The notes under the pieces were generated by a model. It searched no databases. It was not told the DNA's origin and saw nothing but the letters and a program-made list of their open reading frames with translations. DNA of 64,000 nt from JAQGMJ01 sp036498945 (GTDB taxonomy: Bacteria > Pseudomonadota > Gammaproteobacteria > Burkholderiales > JAEUOS01), in NCBI GenBank assembly GCA_036498945.1, contig DASYEQ010000063.1:9211-73210 (forward strand), in the 5' to 3' direction. How positions within the stretch are numbered: the first letter of the stretch is position 1; each line of letters begins with the position of its first letter. Shown in pieces: positions 51,880 to 60,159 of the stretch. Position numbers and translations under genes: made by a program.

Positions 51880-53976
51880 ATGTCCAAGCTGCCGAAGCTG
51901 CTGGCGGGCGTGGCCGCGCTGCTGTTATGCGCCACCGCCCAGGCGCGCGTCACGCGCATCGTCATCGACCAGACCGAGCCGATGGTGGCGGCTGCCGGCG
52001 CCGGCGACATCGCCTATGAAAAGGTGGCCGGCCGCGCTTTCGGCGAACTCGACCCCAAGCTGCCGGTCAACGCGCTGATCCAGGACATCGAACTGGCGAA
52101 GGAGGCCGACGGCCGGGTGCACTACGTCGCTTCCTTTGTCCTCTACAAGCCGGTGGACATGGCGCGCGCCAGCGGCCTGATGTGGCACGACGTGCCCAAC
52201 CGCGGCCGCGTCTTCGCCTTCGCGCCGCAGGAGCGCGCTTTCGGCGACGTCATGCTGGCTTCTGCCTGGCAGGGCGACAACGCCGGCGCCACCCGGGTAC
52301 GGCCCACGGCAGGCACCGACGGCCTGCAGTTCCTACAGGTGCCGGTGGCGCGCGGGCCGCACGGCGAGGCGGTGACGGGCGAGGTGTTCGGGCGCATCGT
52401 CAACCGCGCCGGCCCGGTCTCGCAGCCGCTCCTGGTGCAGACCAATCCCGTGCCCTACAAGCCGGTGAGCCTGGATACGCACAAGTCGAAGCTGGTCTCG
52501 CGTGCCGGCGAGAGCATGAATGGCGAGGTGCGCGGCGAAAAGCAGATCGCCGCCGCCGACTGGGCCTGGGCGCGCTGCGATGCCACCCATCCCTTCCCCG
52601 GTACCCCGGACCCGACGCAGATCTGCCTGCGCAACGGCTTCGACCCCGCGCTGCTCTATGAGGTGGTGTTCACCGCCGCTGATCCCTACGTGCTGGGCGT
52701 CGGCTTCGCGGCCTGGCGCGACGTCGGCGAATTCTTCAAGAAGGCAAAGGCCGACGCCGCCGGCACCGCCAACCCGCTGGCCGGGCGCATCCGCTACAGC
52801 ATCGGCCGCGGCATTTCGCAGTCCGGCAACTTCCTGCGCGGCTGGCTGCACCTGGGCTTCAACCAGGCCGAGGACGGCAGCATGGTGCACGACGGCCTCT
52901 GGCCGATCATTGCCGGCCGGCGCATTGCACTGAATTTCCGCTGGGCCCAGCCGGATGGCGTGCTGGAGCTCTACCAGGCCGGCAGCGAAGGCCCGCAATG
53001 GTGGTTGCCGCAGGCGGACCCGGTACGCCACCTGCCCGCCGCCGGCATTCTCGACCGCTGCATGGCCAGCCACACCTGCCCGAAGATCATCGAACACTTC
53101 GGCTCGGCCGAAGTGTGGGCGCTCAAGCTCACGCCGGAGTGGGTCGGTACCGACGGCAAGGCGGATTTGCCGTTACCCGATTTCGTGCGCCGCTATTACA
53201 TCGCCGGCAGCAATCACGGCGGCGGTGCGGGTGGCTTCGACACCAGCCTGCCGGGCGTCGGCCTGCCGAAAAGCGGCGCTGCCTGCCCCGGCAACAACTT
53301 CGGCACCGGTGTGCTGCCCGCCAACCCGATGCCCCACACCCAGACCGTCAACGCCTTGCGCGTGCACTTCCGCGACTGGGTGATGCGCGGTACCCCGCCG
53401 CCGCCCAGTGTCTACCCGACCCTCGCACAAGGCACGCTGGCGCCAGCGGAAAAAATCGCGCTCGGCTACCCCGCGTTGCCCGGACTGCGGCCCACGCTGC
53501 CAGAGGCCGACTTCATCAACCCGGTGCTGGATTACGACTTCGGCCCGGGCTTCAAGCCGCTCGATGGCTCCGGCGTTCCAAGCATCACCCCGCCGCGCAT
53601 TCGTCAGGCGCTGAAGATGTTTGCGCCCAAGGTCGATGCCGACGGCAACGAGCAAGGCGGCGTGCTGGTGGTGCTGATGGCCGCGCCGCTCGGCACCTAC
53701 CTCGGCTGGAACGTCACCGCGCCCGGCGCGCGGCCGTTCCACCAAGGGCAGTTGTGCGATTACGTCGGCGGCATGGTGCCCTTCGCGCGCACCGAAGTGG
53801 AGCGCCGCGCCGGCGGCGACACGCGCCTGTCGCTGGCGGAACGCTATGGTAGCCACGAAGGCTATGTCGCTGCCGTTACCAAGGCGGCCGAGCGGGCGCG
53901 CGCCGCCGGTTTCCTCCTCCCGGAAGATGCGCAGGACCTGATCGAATTGGCGCGCGCCAGCGCCGTGCTGCGCTAG
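51880..53976 (+). CDS. Large secreted alpha/beta hydrolase-domain protein
   Basis: 698 residues with signal peptide MSKLPKLLAGVAALLLCATAQA. It matches the alpha/beta hydrolase-domain family of unknown enzymes about 700 residues long: RVTRIVIDQTEPM, GRAFGELDPKLPVNALIQDIELA, SFVLYKPVDMARASGLMWHDVPNRGR, a nucleophile elbow GRGISQSGNFLRGWLHLGFN (Ser in GISQSG), YYIAGSNHGGGAGG, and LRVHFRDWVMRGTPPPPSVYPTL. Probably periplasmic; the substrate is unknown. GGAGAC precedes the ATG. It is divergent from the Mpo1-like gene and converges with the diguanylate cyclase. Confidence 0.85.
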   Translation: MSKLPKLLAGVAALLLCATAQARVTRIVIDQTEPMVAAAGAGDIAYEKVAGRAFGELDPKLPVNALIQDIELAKEADGRVHYVASFVLYKPVDMARASGLMWHDVPNRGRVFAFAPQERAFGDVMLASAWQGDNAGATRVRPTAGTDGLQFLQVPVARGPHGEAVTGEVFGRIVNRAGPVSQPLLVQTNPVPYKPVSLDTHKSKLVSRAGESMNGEVRGEKQIAAADWAWARCDATHPFPGTPDPTQICLRNGFDPALLYEVVFTAADPYVLGVGFAAWRDVGEFFKKAKADAAGTANPLAGRIRYSIGRGISQSGNFLRGWLHLGFNQAEDGSMVHDGLWPIIAGRRIALNFRWAQPDGVLELYQAGSEGPQWWLPQADPVRHLPAAGILDRCMASHTCPKIIEHFGSAEVWALKLTPEWVGTDGKADLPLPDFVRRYYIAGSNHGGGAGGFDTSLPGVGLPKSGAACPGNNFGTGVLPANPMPHTQTVNALRVHFRDWVMRGTPPPPSVYPTLAQGTLAPAEKIALGYPALPGLRPTLPEADFINPVLDYDFGPGFKPLDGSGVPSITPPRIRQALKMFAPKVDADGNEQGGVLVVLMAAPLGTYLGWNVTAPGARPFHQGQLCDYVGGMVPFARTEVERRAGGDTRLSLAERYGSHEGYVAAVTKAAERARAAGFLLPEDAQDLIELARASAVLR

Positions 53977-54049
53977 CGCCGGTTCACGCCGAATTATCGG
54001 CCGGAGCGCCGGGCGCAAGACAAGGCGCGGGCGCGTGGGCCGGCAGGCC

Positions 54050-55789
54050 CTAGGCCGCCACCCGGGTGGCGCCGTCGGTGACGCGGTTGCGCCCGGCCTG
54101 CTTGGCGGCGTAGAGCGCGCGGTCGGCGCCATGCAGCAGGGTATCGAGGTTGTCGCCAGGCCGGCTCATCGACACCACGCCGAAGCTGGCCGTCACCTTC
54201 TGTGCCTGGCCGTCGGGCAAGGCGATCGCGGCGGCTTCGATGGTCTCACGCAGGCGCTCGGCCAGCGCGTGCGCCGCCGCCAGGTCGCAATGCGGCGCCA
54301 GGACGACGAATTCCTCGCCGCCGTGGCGGCCGACGAAATCCTCCGTGCGGAAGGTGGCGCGGGCGATGCGCGCCACCTCCACCAGCACGCTGTCGCCGGC
54401 ATCATGCCCGTGCTGGTCGTTGACACGCTTGAAATGGTCGATGTCGAAAATGATCAGCGCCAGTGCCGAGCCATGGCGCCGCGCACTGGCAATCTGCGCC
54501 TCGGCGATGCCGGCGAAGGCGCGGCGGTTGAGCAGCCCGGTGAGGAAGTCGGTGGACGACATCTGGCGCAGCTCGCCGATCAGGTTGTCGCGCTCCTCCT
54601 CCAGCCGGCGCCGCTCCTGGCTGGAGAGCTTGAGGGCGGCGACGGCGCGCAGCATGTCGCCGATCTCGTCGCCGCGCTCGGCCGGCGGCACTTCGGTATC
54701 GAGGTTGCCGCGCGCGATGTCCACCAGCACGCGCGTGGTGCCCAGCAGCGGGCGCAGCACGCGCTGGCGGATCGCCAGGAACACCGCTGCCACCACCAGC
54801 AGCGCCCCCACGCCCACCAGCGCCATCGACAGGAGGGTGCGACGCGCCTCCGCGTTGCGCTTCTGGCTGCCCTCGATGGCCATGGAGATCAGCACGTCGC
54901 GCAACTGCACGATGGAGGCCATGTCGGGCACGTAGCGCGCGGCGAACTCGGCGGTGTCCATGCCGTAGGGCCGCTTCTCGACCGAAGCGCGCTCGACCTC
55001 GGCGACAAAGGCCAGGCCGTCGCCGAAATAGCGCTGCTCCATTTCGCGCACCGCCTCCAGGATGCGTTCATCGGTCTCACGCGTGTGGGTCGGCAGCTCG
55101 ATCAGGATGCGCAACTGCTCGATGCGCCCGCGCAGCACTTGTATGCCCTGCTTCTCCACCTCGCCCAGCGGTTTTTGTTCGGTGAGTGCCGCGGTGAACT
55201 GCGAGCCCAGGCGCCCGGCGTACTCGCGCAGCTCGGCTGCCAGGCGCGCGCCCACCAGCGCGTCCGCATAGCGCGGATACGCCTCCTCGGCGTCGCGCGA
55301 GAGGATGGTCACCGCCTCCATGATCACCGGGATGACATCGAACATCTCATGCACCGCGCCCATCACCCGCTCCGGCTGGCGATTGGCGCGCGGCAGGGCG
55401 GAGACCAGGTCCACCTCCTTGCGCGCCGCGGTCAGTTGCGCCTGTGCCTTTTGCACCGCCTGCATCGCCTGGTCGTGGCGGCCCTGGGCATTGAGGGTGG
55501 CGACCAGGTCGTTCATGGTGGCGTCGCTCACCGCGCGTGCCTGCGCGAGACGCGCGCGCTTGGCCGCATCGGGCGTATCGGCGTCGCCCAGCACGCCGTT
55601 GGCCGGCCCGCGCTCGAACGACACCTTCTCCGCCAGCACCATCGCCTTTTTCGCCACCAGCATCGCTTCCAGGCCGTTGCGCGAAGACTGGTAAGCGCTC
55701 CACTCGGTGAAGATGATGCGCGTCAGCATCAGCCCGATCAGGGTCAGCAGCACCAGCGTGGTGATGGCGAACAGGCGCGTCAGCTTCAT
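54050..55789 (-). CDS. Membrane-bound HAMP-GGDEF diguanylate cyclase
   Basis: 579 residues. Helix 1 (LTRLFAITTLVLLTLIGLMLTRIIF), a large helical periplasmic sensor of about 280 residues, helix 2 (LLSMALVGVGALLVVAAVFLAI), a HAMP-like linker (RVLRPLLGTTRVLVDIARGNLDTEVPPAERGDEIGDMLRAV), coiled coil, then GGDEF: LTGLLNRRAFAGI, IIFDIDHFKRVNDQHGHDAGDSVL, GRHGGEEFVVLAP (intact), with an RxxD I-site (RTED) five residues before. Makes c-di-GMP under control of an external signal. The start at 55789 (MKLTRLF) is preferred over a GTG at 55813. Confidence 0.92.
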   Translation of the reverse strand: MKLTRLFAITTLVLLTLIGLMLTRIIFTEWSAYQSSRNGLEAMLVAKKAMVLAEKVSFERGPANGVLGDADTPDAAKRARLAQARAVSDATMNDLVATLNAQGRHDQAMQAVQKAQAQLTAARKEVDLVSALPRANRQPERVMGAVHEMFDVIPVIMEAVTILSRDAEEAYPRYADALVGARLAAELREYAGRLGSQFTAALTEQKPLGEVEKQGIQVLRGRIEQLRILIELPTHTRETDERILEAVREMEQRYFGDGLAFVAEVERASVEKRPYGMDTAEFAARYVPDMASIVQLRDVLISMAIEGSQKRNAEARRTLLSMALVGVGALLVVAAVFLAIRQRVLRPLLGTTRVLVDIARGNLDTEVPPAERGDEIGDMLRAVAALKLSSQERRRLEEERDNLIGELRQMSSTDFLTGLLNRRAFAGIAEAQIASARRHGSALALIIFDIDHFKRVNDQHGHDAGDSVLVEVARIARATFRTEDFVGRHGGEEFVVLAPHCDLAAAHALAERLRETIEAAAIALPDGQAQKVTASFGVVSMSRPGDNLDTLLHGADRALYAAKQAGRNRVTDGATRVAA

Positions 55790-55894
55790 GTATTTGTCAT
55801 GGCGAAAAAGCACGCTCGCCGGCAGCGGCGGGCGAACCTCGCATCATAACCAAGCGGCCGGCGCCGCGTGTCACCTGTAAGGCGTACGTCTTGT

Positions 55895-56833
55895 CTATTC
55901 GGGCCGCGTTGCCATCGTCTGGATCAGCGTTTCCAGCTGCGGGCTCATCGGCAGGTCGAGGCTGGCGCCGCCCGGCAGGCGCGCGAGGAACCAGCGCTTG
56001 TACTGGCGCTCGATCTCGCCCTCCTCCGCCAAGGCGTGAAAGGTGTCGGTAACCAGTCGCGCGAACGGCGCGTCGCCCTTGCGGTACATGATGCCGTAGG
56101 GATCGTAGGAGAGGAATTCGCCCACCACCTGGAATCTGCCCCTGGCCTGGTGCTGCGCGATCAGGCCGTAGAGAAGCACGTCGTCGGTGGCGAAGGCATC
56201 GGCCTTTCCCGCCGCCAGTTGCGCAAAAGCGGCGGCATGGTCGGGCGCCGGCGCCACGCGGAAGTTCAGGCCGAACTTCGCGGCGAGGTCGCGCATCGCC
56301 TTCTCGTTGGTGGTGCCGGCGGTCACCGCCACGCTCTTGCCGGCGAGATCGCGGAAGGACCTGATCGGCGAACCCGCCGGCACCATCAGCTTGGTGCCGG
56401 CGACGAAAAAGATCGGCGAGAAACCCACCTGCTTCTGGCGTTCCAGGTTGCTGGTGGTCGAGCCGCATTCGAGATCGGCACGGCCCGAGGTGATGGCCGC
56501 GATGCGCGTTTCCGACGTCACCGCCAGCCACTTGATCGCCAGTTGCCGATCCAGCGCCGCGCCGATCGCCTCCACCAGCTGGCGGCATAGCTCGATCGAA
56601 TAGCCGATCGGCTCGCCACGCGCCGAGAGATAGGAAAACGGCACCGAGGATTCACGGTAGGCGATGGTGATGCTGCCGGCGGCGCGCAGCTTTTGCAGTG
56701 TGCCGGAGAGTTGCAGTGGCGCCGGCTCCGGTTGCGCCGCCGCGCCGGCGCAGCACAGTGCGGCTGCCAGTCCGAGGAGCAGCGCCGCCGCGCGCGGCCA
56801 GGCGACGCGCGGCAAGGTCGGGAGGGCGTTCAT
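55895..56833 (-). CDS. Amino-acid-type (family 3) solute-binding protein
   Basis: 312 residues. Signal peptide MNALPTLPRVAWPRAAALLLGLAAALCCAGAAAQ, then family 3 blocks: LQKLRAAGSITIAYRESSVPFSYLSARGEPIGYSIELCRQLVEAI (G.i.vG.r....PFsy....g...Gys.dl), DLECGSTTSNLERQKQVGFSPIFF, GKSVAVTAGTTNEKAMR and DAFATDDVLLYGLI. It binds a polar amino acid such as glutamate/aspartate or an analogue. No ABC permease or ATPase gene is adjacent; instead it starts 2 bases after a DAACS symporter stop, so the two are one operon. Confidence 0.92.
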   Translation of the reverse strand: MNALPTLPRVAWPRAAALLLGLAAALCCAGAAAQPEPAPLQLSGTLQKLRAAGSITIAYRESSVPFSYLSARGEPIGYSIELCRQLVEAIGAALDRQLAIKWLAVTSETRIAAITSGRADLECGSTTSNLERQKQVGFSPIFFVAGTKLMVPAGSPIRSFRDLAGKSVAVTAGTTNEKAMRDLAAKFGLNFRVAPAPDHAAAFAQLAAGKADAFATDDVLLYGLIAQHQARGRFQVVGEFLSYDPYGIMYRKGDAPFARLVTDTFHALAEEGEIERQYKRWFLARLPGGASLDLPMSPQLETLIQTMATRPE

Positions 56834-56835
56834 GG

Positions 56836-58134
56836 TCAGGCCGGCGCCAGGTCGGCGGGCAGGCCGGCTTCCAGCGCGCGAGTGTAGGCGTCGGCTTCGT
56901 CCGGCGACATCAATTCGCCTTCCCATTTCGCCACTGCCGCGGCGGCGATCGAATTGCCGACCGCATTGGTCGCCGAGCGCCCCATGTCGAGGAAGGTATC
57001 CACACCCAGGATCAGCAAAAGCCCGGCCTCGGGAATGCCGAACTGGTTGAGTGTGGCGGCGATCACCACCAGCGAGGCGCGCGGCACCCCCGCCATACCC
57101 TTGGAGGTAAGCATCAGGATCAGCAGCATCGTGATCTGCGTGCCCAGCGACAGATCGATGTTGTAGGCCTGGGCGATGAACAGGGTGGCGAAGGTGCAAT
57201 ACATCATCGAGCCGTCGAGGTTGAACGAGTACCCCATCGGCATCACGAAGGCGGAAATCTTGCGCTTGACGCCGAAGCGGTCGAGCGCGTCGAGGATTTT
57301 CGGATAGGCCGCTTCCGAACTGGCGGTGGCGAATGACAGCAGGAAGGGCTCGCGGATCAGCGTAAGCAGCCTGGCGACGCGGGGCCCGAGGACGACGAAG
57401 CCGGCAAATATCAGCAAACTCCAGAGCAAAATCAGGCCGATGTAGAAATCGCCCATGAAAACGGCGAAGCGCAGCAGGATTTCCAGGCCGTTGGTCGCCA
57501 CCGTGGCCGCCATCGCCGCCAGCACGGCCAGCGGCGCCATCTTCATCACGTAGCCGGTGATTTTCAGCATGGCATGCGAGAGTTCCTCGATCGCCGCCAC
57601 CAGCACCCTGGCTTTCTCGCCCAGGGAAGCCAGGGCGACGCCGAAGAACATCGAGAACACCACGATCTGCAAAATCTCGTTGTTGGCCATCGCCTCGGCG
57701 AACGATTTTGGCACCATGTGGGCGACGAAATCCTTGAGGGTGAATTTCGAGGTGGCGAGATTGGCCGAAGCGCCGATGTCGGGCAGAGGCAGGCCGAGGT
57801 TGTGCCCCGGCTGCAGCAGGTTGGCGAGGATCAGCCCGAGGATCAGCGACACCAGCGAGGCGGTGACGAACCAGCCGAGCGCCTTGGCGAACACCCGGCC
57901 CACCGACGAGGCGTCGCCCATGTGCGCCACGCCTACCACCAGGGTGGAAAACACCAGCGGCCCGATCAGCATCTTGATCAGGCGCAGGAACACGTCGGAG
58001 ATGATGGAGATGTAGCCGGCGACCTGCGCCGCGCTCTTCTTGTCGGGAAAGCCGACGAAGATCATGTAGCCGATCACGATGCCCAGCACCATCGCGATGA
58101 GGATGCTGACGGCCGGCGGGAATTTCTTTTTCAT
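56836..58134 (-). CDS. Dicarboxylate/amino acid:cation symporter (DAACS family)
   Basis: 432 residues, GltP/DctA fold with about eight helices and two re-entrant loops. Signatures: SDVFLRLIKMLIGPLVFSTLVVGVAHM, SFATASSEAAYPKILDALDRFGV (Ser-rich hairpin 1), MPMGYSFNLDGSMMYCTFATLFIAQ (NLDG in place of NMDG), TSKGMAGVPRASLVVIAATL and GVDTFLDMGRSATNAVGNSIAAAAVAKWEGEL (D..R...N). It imports glutamate, aspartate or C4-dicarboxylates with H+ or Na+. AGAGGGAT precedes the ATG at 58134. Co-transcribed with the binding protein downstream. Confidence 0.94.
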   Translation of the reverse strand: MKKKFPPAVSILIAMVLGIVIGYMIFVGFPDKKSAAQVAGYISIISDVFLRLIKMLIGPLVFSTLVVGVAHMGDASSVGRVFAKALGWFVTASLVSLILGLILANLLQPGHNLGLPLPDIGASANLATSKFTLKDFVAHMVPKSFAEAMANNEILQIVVFSMFFGVALASLGEKARVLVAAIEELSHAMLKITGYVMKMAPLAVLAAMAATVATNGLEILLRFAVFMGDFYIGLILLWSLLIFAGFVVLGPRVARLLTLIREPFLLSFATASSEAAYPKILDALDRFGVKRKISAFVMPMGYSFNLDGSMMYCTFATLFIAQAYNIDLSLGTQITMLLILMLTSKGMAGVPRASLVVIAATLNQFGIPEAGLLLILGVDTFLDMGRSATNAVGNSIAAAAVAKWEGELMSPDEADAYTRALEAGLPADLAPA

Positions 58135-58455
58135 GGGATCCCTCTTTCCAATAAAGCCAGATTGATCGAAACGCCCGTGGGTATGCGGGCGCGCCGCATT
58201 ACCGCACGGCACCTGTGCTCTTTATCGTTTCCGTGCGCGCACCTGCGCCGCGCATGGACTCCTCCGCCGCACAGTGTGCCACTCCTGGGTGGCGCGTGCA
58301 TATAGGGTTTCGGGCAAGGCCCGGCCCCCGGCCGACAGCCGGCACGGCGGGCGGGAAGGAAGGATGGGGAAACGCGGCCGATTCCCCGGGGGAACGGGAA
58401 AACGCGGTTGCCGCCCCGGAAAGGCAGCGCGAACCCGCTTCCGGCGGGCGGTGCG
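58135..58455. other. Intergenic region upstream of the DAACS gene
   Basis: 321 very GC-rich bases between the REC-TPR stop and the DAACS start (same strand). The part nearest 58150-58180 is AT-richer and probably holds the DAACS promoter. Several short GC stems (for example CCGGCC...GGCCGG types near 58320) are seen, but none with a T-run. No gene supported. Confidence 0.4.
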
Positions 58456-60003
58456 TCAGGCGCGGACGGCGGCGGCTTCCGAGTCGTCCATGCCGTACTT
58501 GCGCAGGACTTCCGCCAGGCGTTCCTGCGCTTCCGCAAGCAGCGGTGCGGCGGGCGCGGCCTGGGTCCAGTGCGCGATGCTGGCCTTGCAGGCCAGGCCC
58601 ATCGGCTCGTCCCAGCCCTTGGCGGCGAGGCGCGCGCACATGGCGACCACCTGGTCCAGCGGCACGATGGCGCTGGCGCGCTTTTGCTCCGCGCTGATCG
58701 CCGCCACCTGGGCAGCGACACGCTCGCGGATACGTGCCGGGGTATCTGCGCGCGCCACCAGTGCTTCGCCGATGGCCAGCGCCTGGGTGTGGCGGCGATC
58801 CAGGCAGCAGGCGTTGAACACGTCGAATTCGATCGCCGCGGCGGCGGGTGCCGCGAGGGCGGCATGCGCCTCCAGCAATGCGTCGAGCGCGAGCGTCGCT
58901 GGTTCGGCGCCGCCGGCGGCGCCCGGGCGCATGCAGCGCTGGTATTCCATCAGGCAGGCGGTCAGCTCCGCATCCGGCGAGCCGCGCATGCTGCGCTTCT
59001 GGTCGATGCGCACGCGCTCGGCTTCGTCCTCGCGGCCCTGCGCCATGTAGGCGTTGGCCAGCGAGACGAAATCGTCGGCGCGCGCCAGGCTGGAATTGCG
59101 TACCCGGTCGACCACGCGGGCATACAGGCGCCCGGCTTTTTCGTGATCGCCGACGGCGCTCGCCAGTTCGCCGGAGCGGCGCAGGCGGCTGACGTTGGAA
59201 GAGGAGATGCCGCCGGCGGCTTCCAGCACCTCCAGCGCTTCCTGTGGCTTGCCCAGGTCCTGCTTCACTTTCGCCAGCAGGTCGTGGGCGCCGAGGTATT
59301 CGGGATACTGGGAGGAAAGCCCGGTGAGCAGGGCTTCGGCTTCGTTCAAGCGCTCGGCGGCGTAGTGCACGTTGGCCAGGCCCATCGAGGCCCAGGGCAC
59401 CAGTTTTCGGGCGAGGATTTCCTGCAGCAAATGCTGGGCTTCGTCGTCGCGTTTCAGGGTGATCAACAGGTCCACCATCAGGCGCAGGGCGTCGGCGGCG
59501 TATTGCGGCCGCGCCGCCTTGACGCGGCCGCATTCGGCAAGCGCATCGGCGGCGCGGCCGGATTCGATCATCGTATAGACGCCGCCAAACGCCTGTTTCT
59601 TTTCGCTGACCCGCGTCAGGCGCTCCAGCAGCTGGTTGGCGGTGAAGGGCTTGATCAGGTAATCGTCGGGGGCGAATTCGGCGGCGGCCACCACCTTCTT
59701 GTAGCTGCGCTCGCCGGTGATCATCATGAAAATCGCGGCCAGTGGAATCAGGCGATCGGCGCGCAATTCCTCCAGCAATTGCTGGCCATCGCGGGCGCCG
59801 TCGAGCACGTAATCGCACAGGATGACGTCGATCTGGCGCGCCTTCACCTGGCGCAGCACGTCGGCGGCATCCCCTGCGTTGATGATGGTGGTGGCGCCCA
59901 GGGTCGACACCATTTCGCGCAATGCAGTGCGCGTATGCGCATGGTGATCCGCGATGATGACGCGGGCGCCGCGCAGCGGGGCGTTGGTATCGGTGGACAG
60001 CAT
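58456..60003 (-). CDS. Receiver-domain protein with TPR effector
   Basis: 515 residues. Receiver 1-130: RVIIADHHAHTRTALREMV, phosphoacceptor Asp64 (ILCDYVLDG), MITGERSY (Thr) and YLIKPFTANQL (Lys). Residues about 150-500 are TPR-like helical pairs (ADALAECGRVKAARPQYAADALRLMVDLLITLKRDDEAQHLLQEIL, ERLNEAEALLTGLSSQYPEYLGAHDLLAKVKQDLGKPQEALEVLEAA). There is no DNA-binding or enzymatic domain, so output is by protein contacts. No kinase neighbours it. A related architecture is known in pseudomonads; the function here is not known. Confidence 0.85.
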   Translation of the reverse strand: MLSTDTNAPLRGARVIIADHHAHTRTALREMVSTLGATTIINAGDAADVLRQVKARQIDVILCDYVLDGARDGQQLLEELRADRLIPLAAIFMMITGERSYKKVVAAAEFAPDDYLIKPFTANQLLERLTRVSEKKQAFGGVYTMIESGRAADALAECGRVKAARPQYAADALRLMVDLLITLKRDDEAQHLLQEILARKLVPWASMGLANVHYAAERLNEAEALLTGLSSQYPEYLGAHDLLAKVKQDLGKPQEALEVLEAAGGISSSNVSRLRRSGELASAVGDHEKAGRLYARVVDRVRNSSLARADDFVSLANAYMAQGREDEAERVRIDQKRSMRGSPDAELTACLMEYQRCMRPGAAGGAEPATLALDALLEAHAALAAPAAAAIEFDVFNACCLDRRHTQALAIGEALVARADTPARIRERVAAQVAAISAEQKRASAIVPLDQVVAMCARLAAKGWDEPMGLACKASIAHWTQAAPAAPLLAEAQERLAEVLRKYGMDDSEAAAVRA

Positions 60004-60159
60004 GATGAAAAGGCGCGGGCCGGGCGGCCCGGCTGGTTTTATTGTTCAGCGGGGAGTTTGGGCGATTAGCCGATTATTCCGCACCCCAGGTTCGGCAAAG
60101 CGCAGAGCACGCGCCGAAAAGCCCCGTAATTGGGCGGCCAGGCAGGCCGCCGGCGGCTT

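Noticed and set aside
54035..55849. A 604-codon plus-strand frame opposite the membrane diguanylate cyclase
   Set aside because: Low-complexity H/R/Q-rich translation without motifs; the minus strand encodes an intact GGDEF protein.
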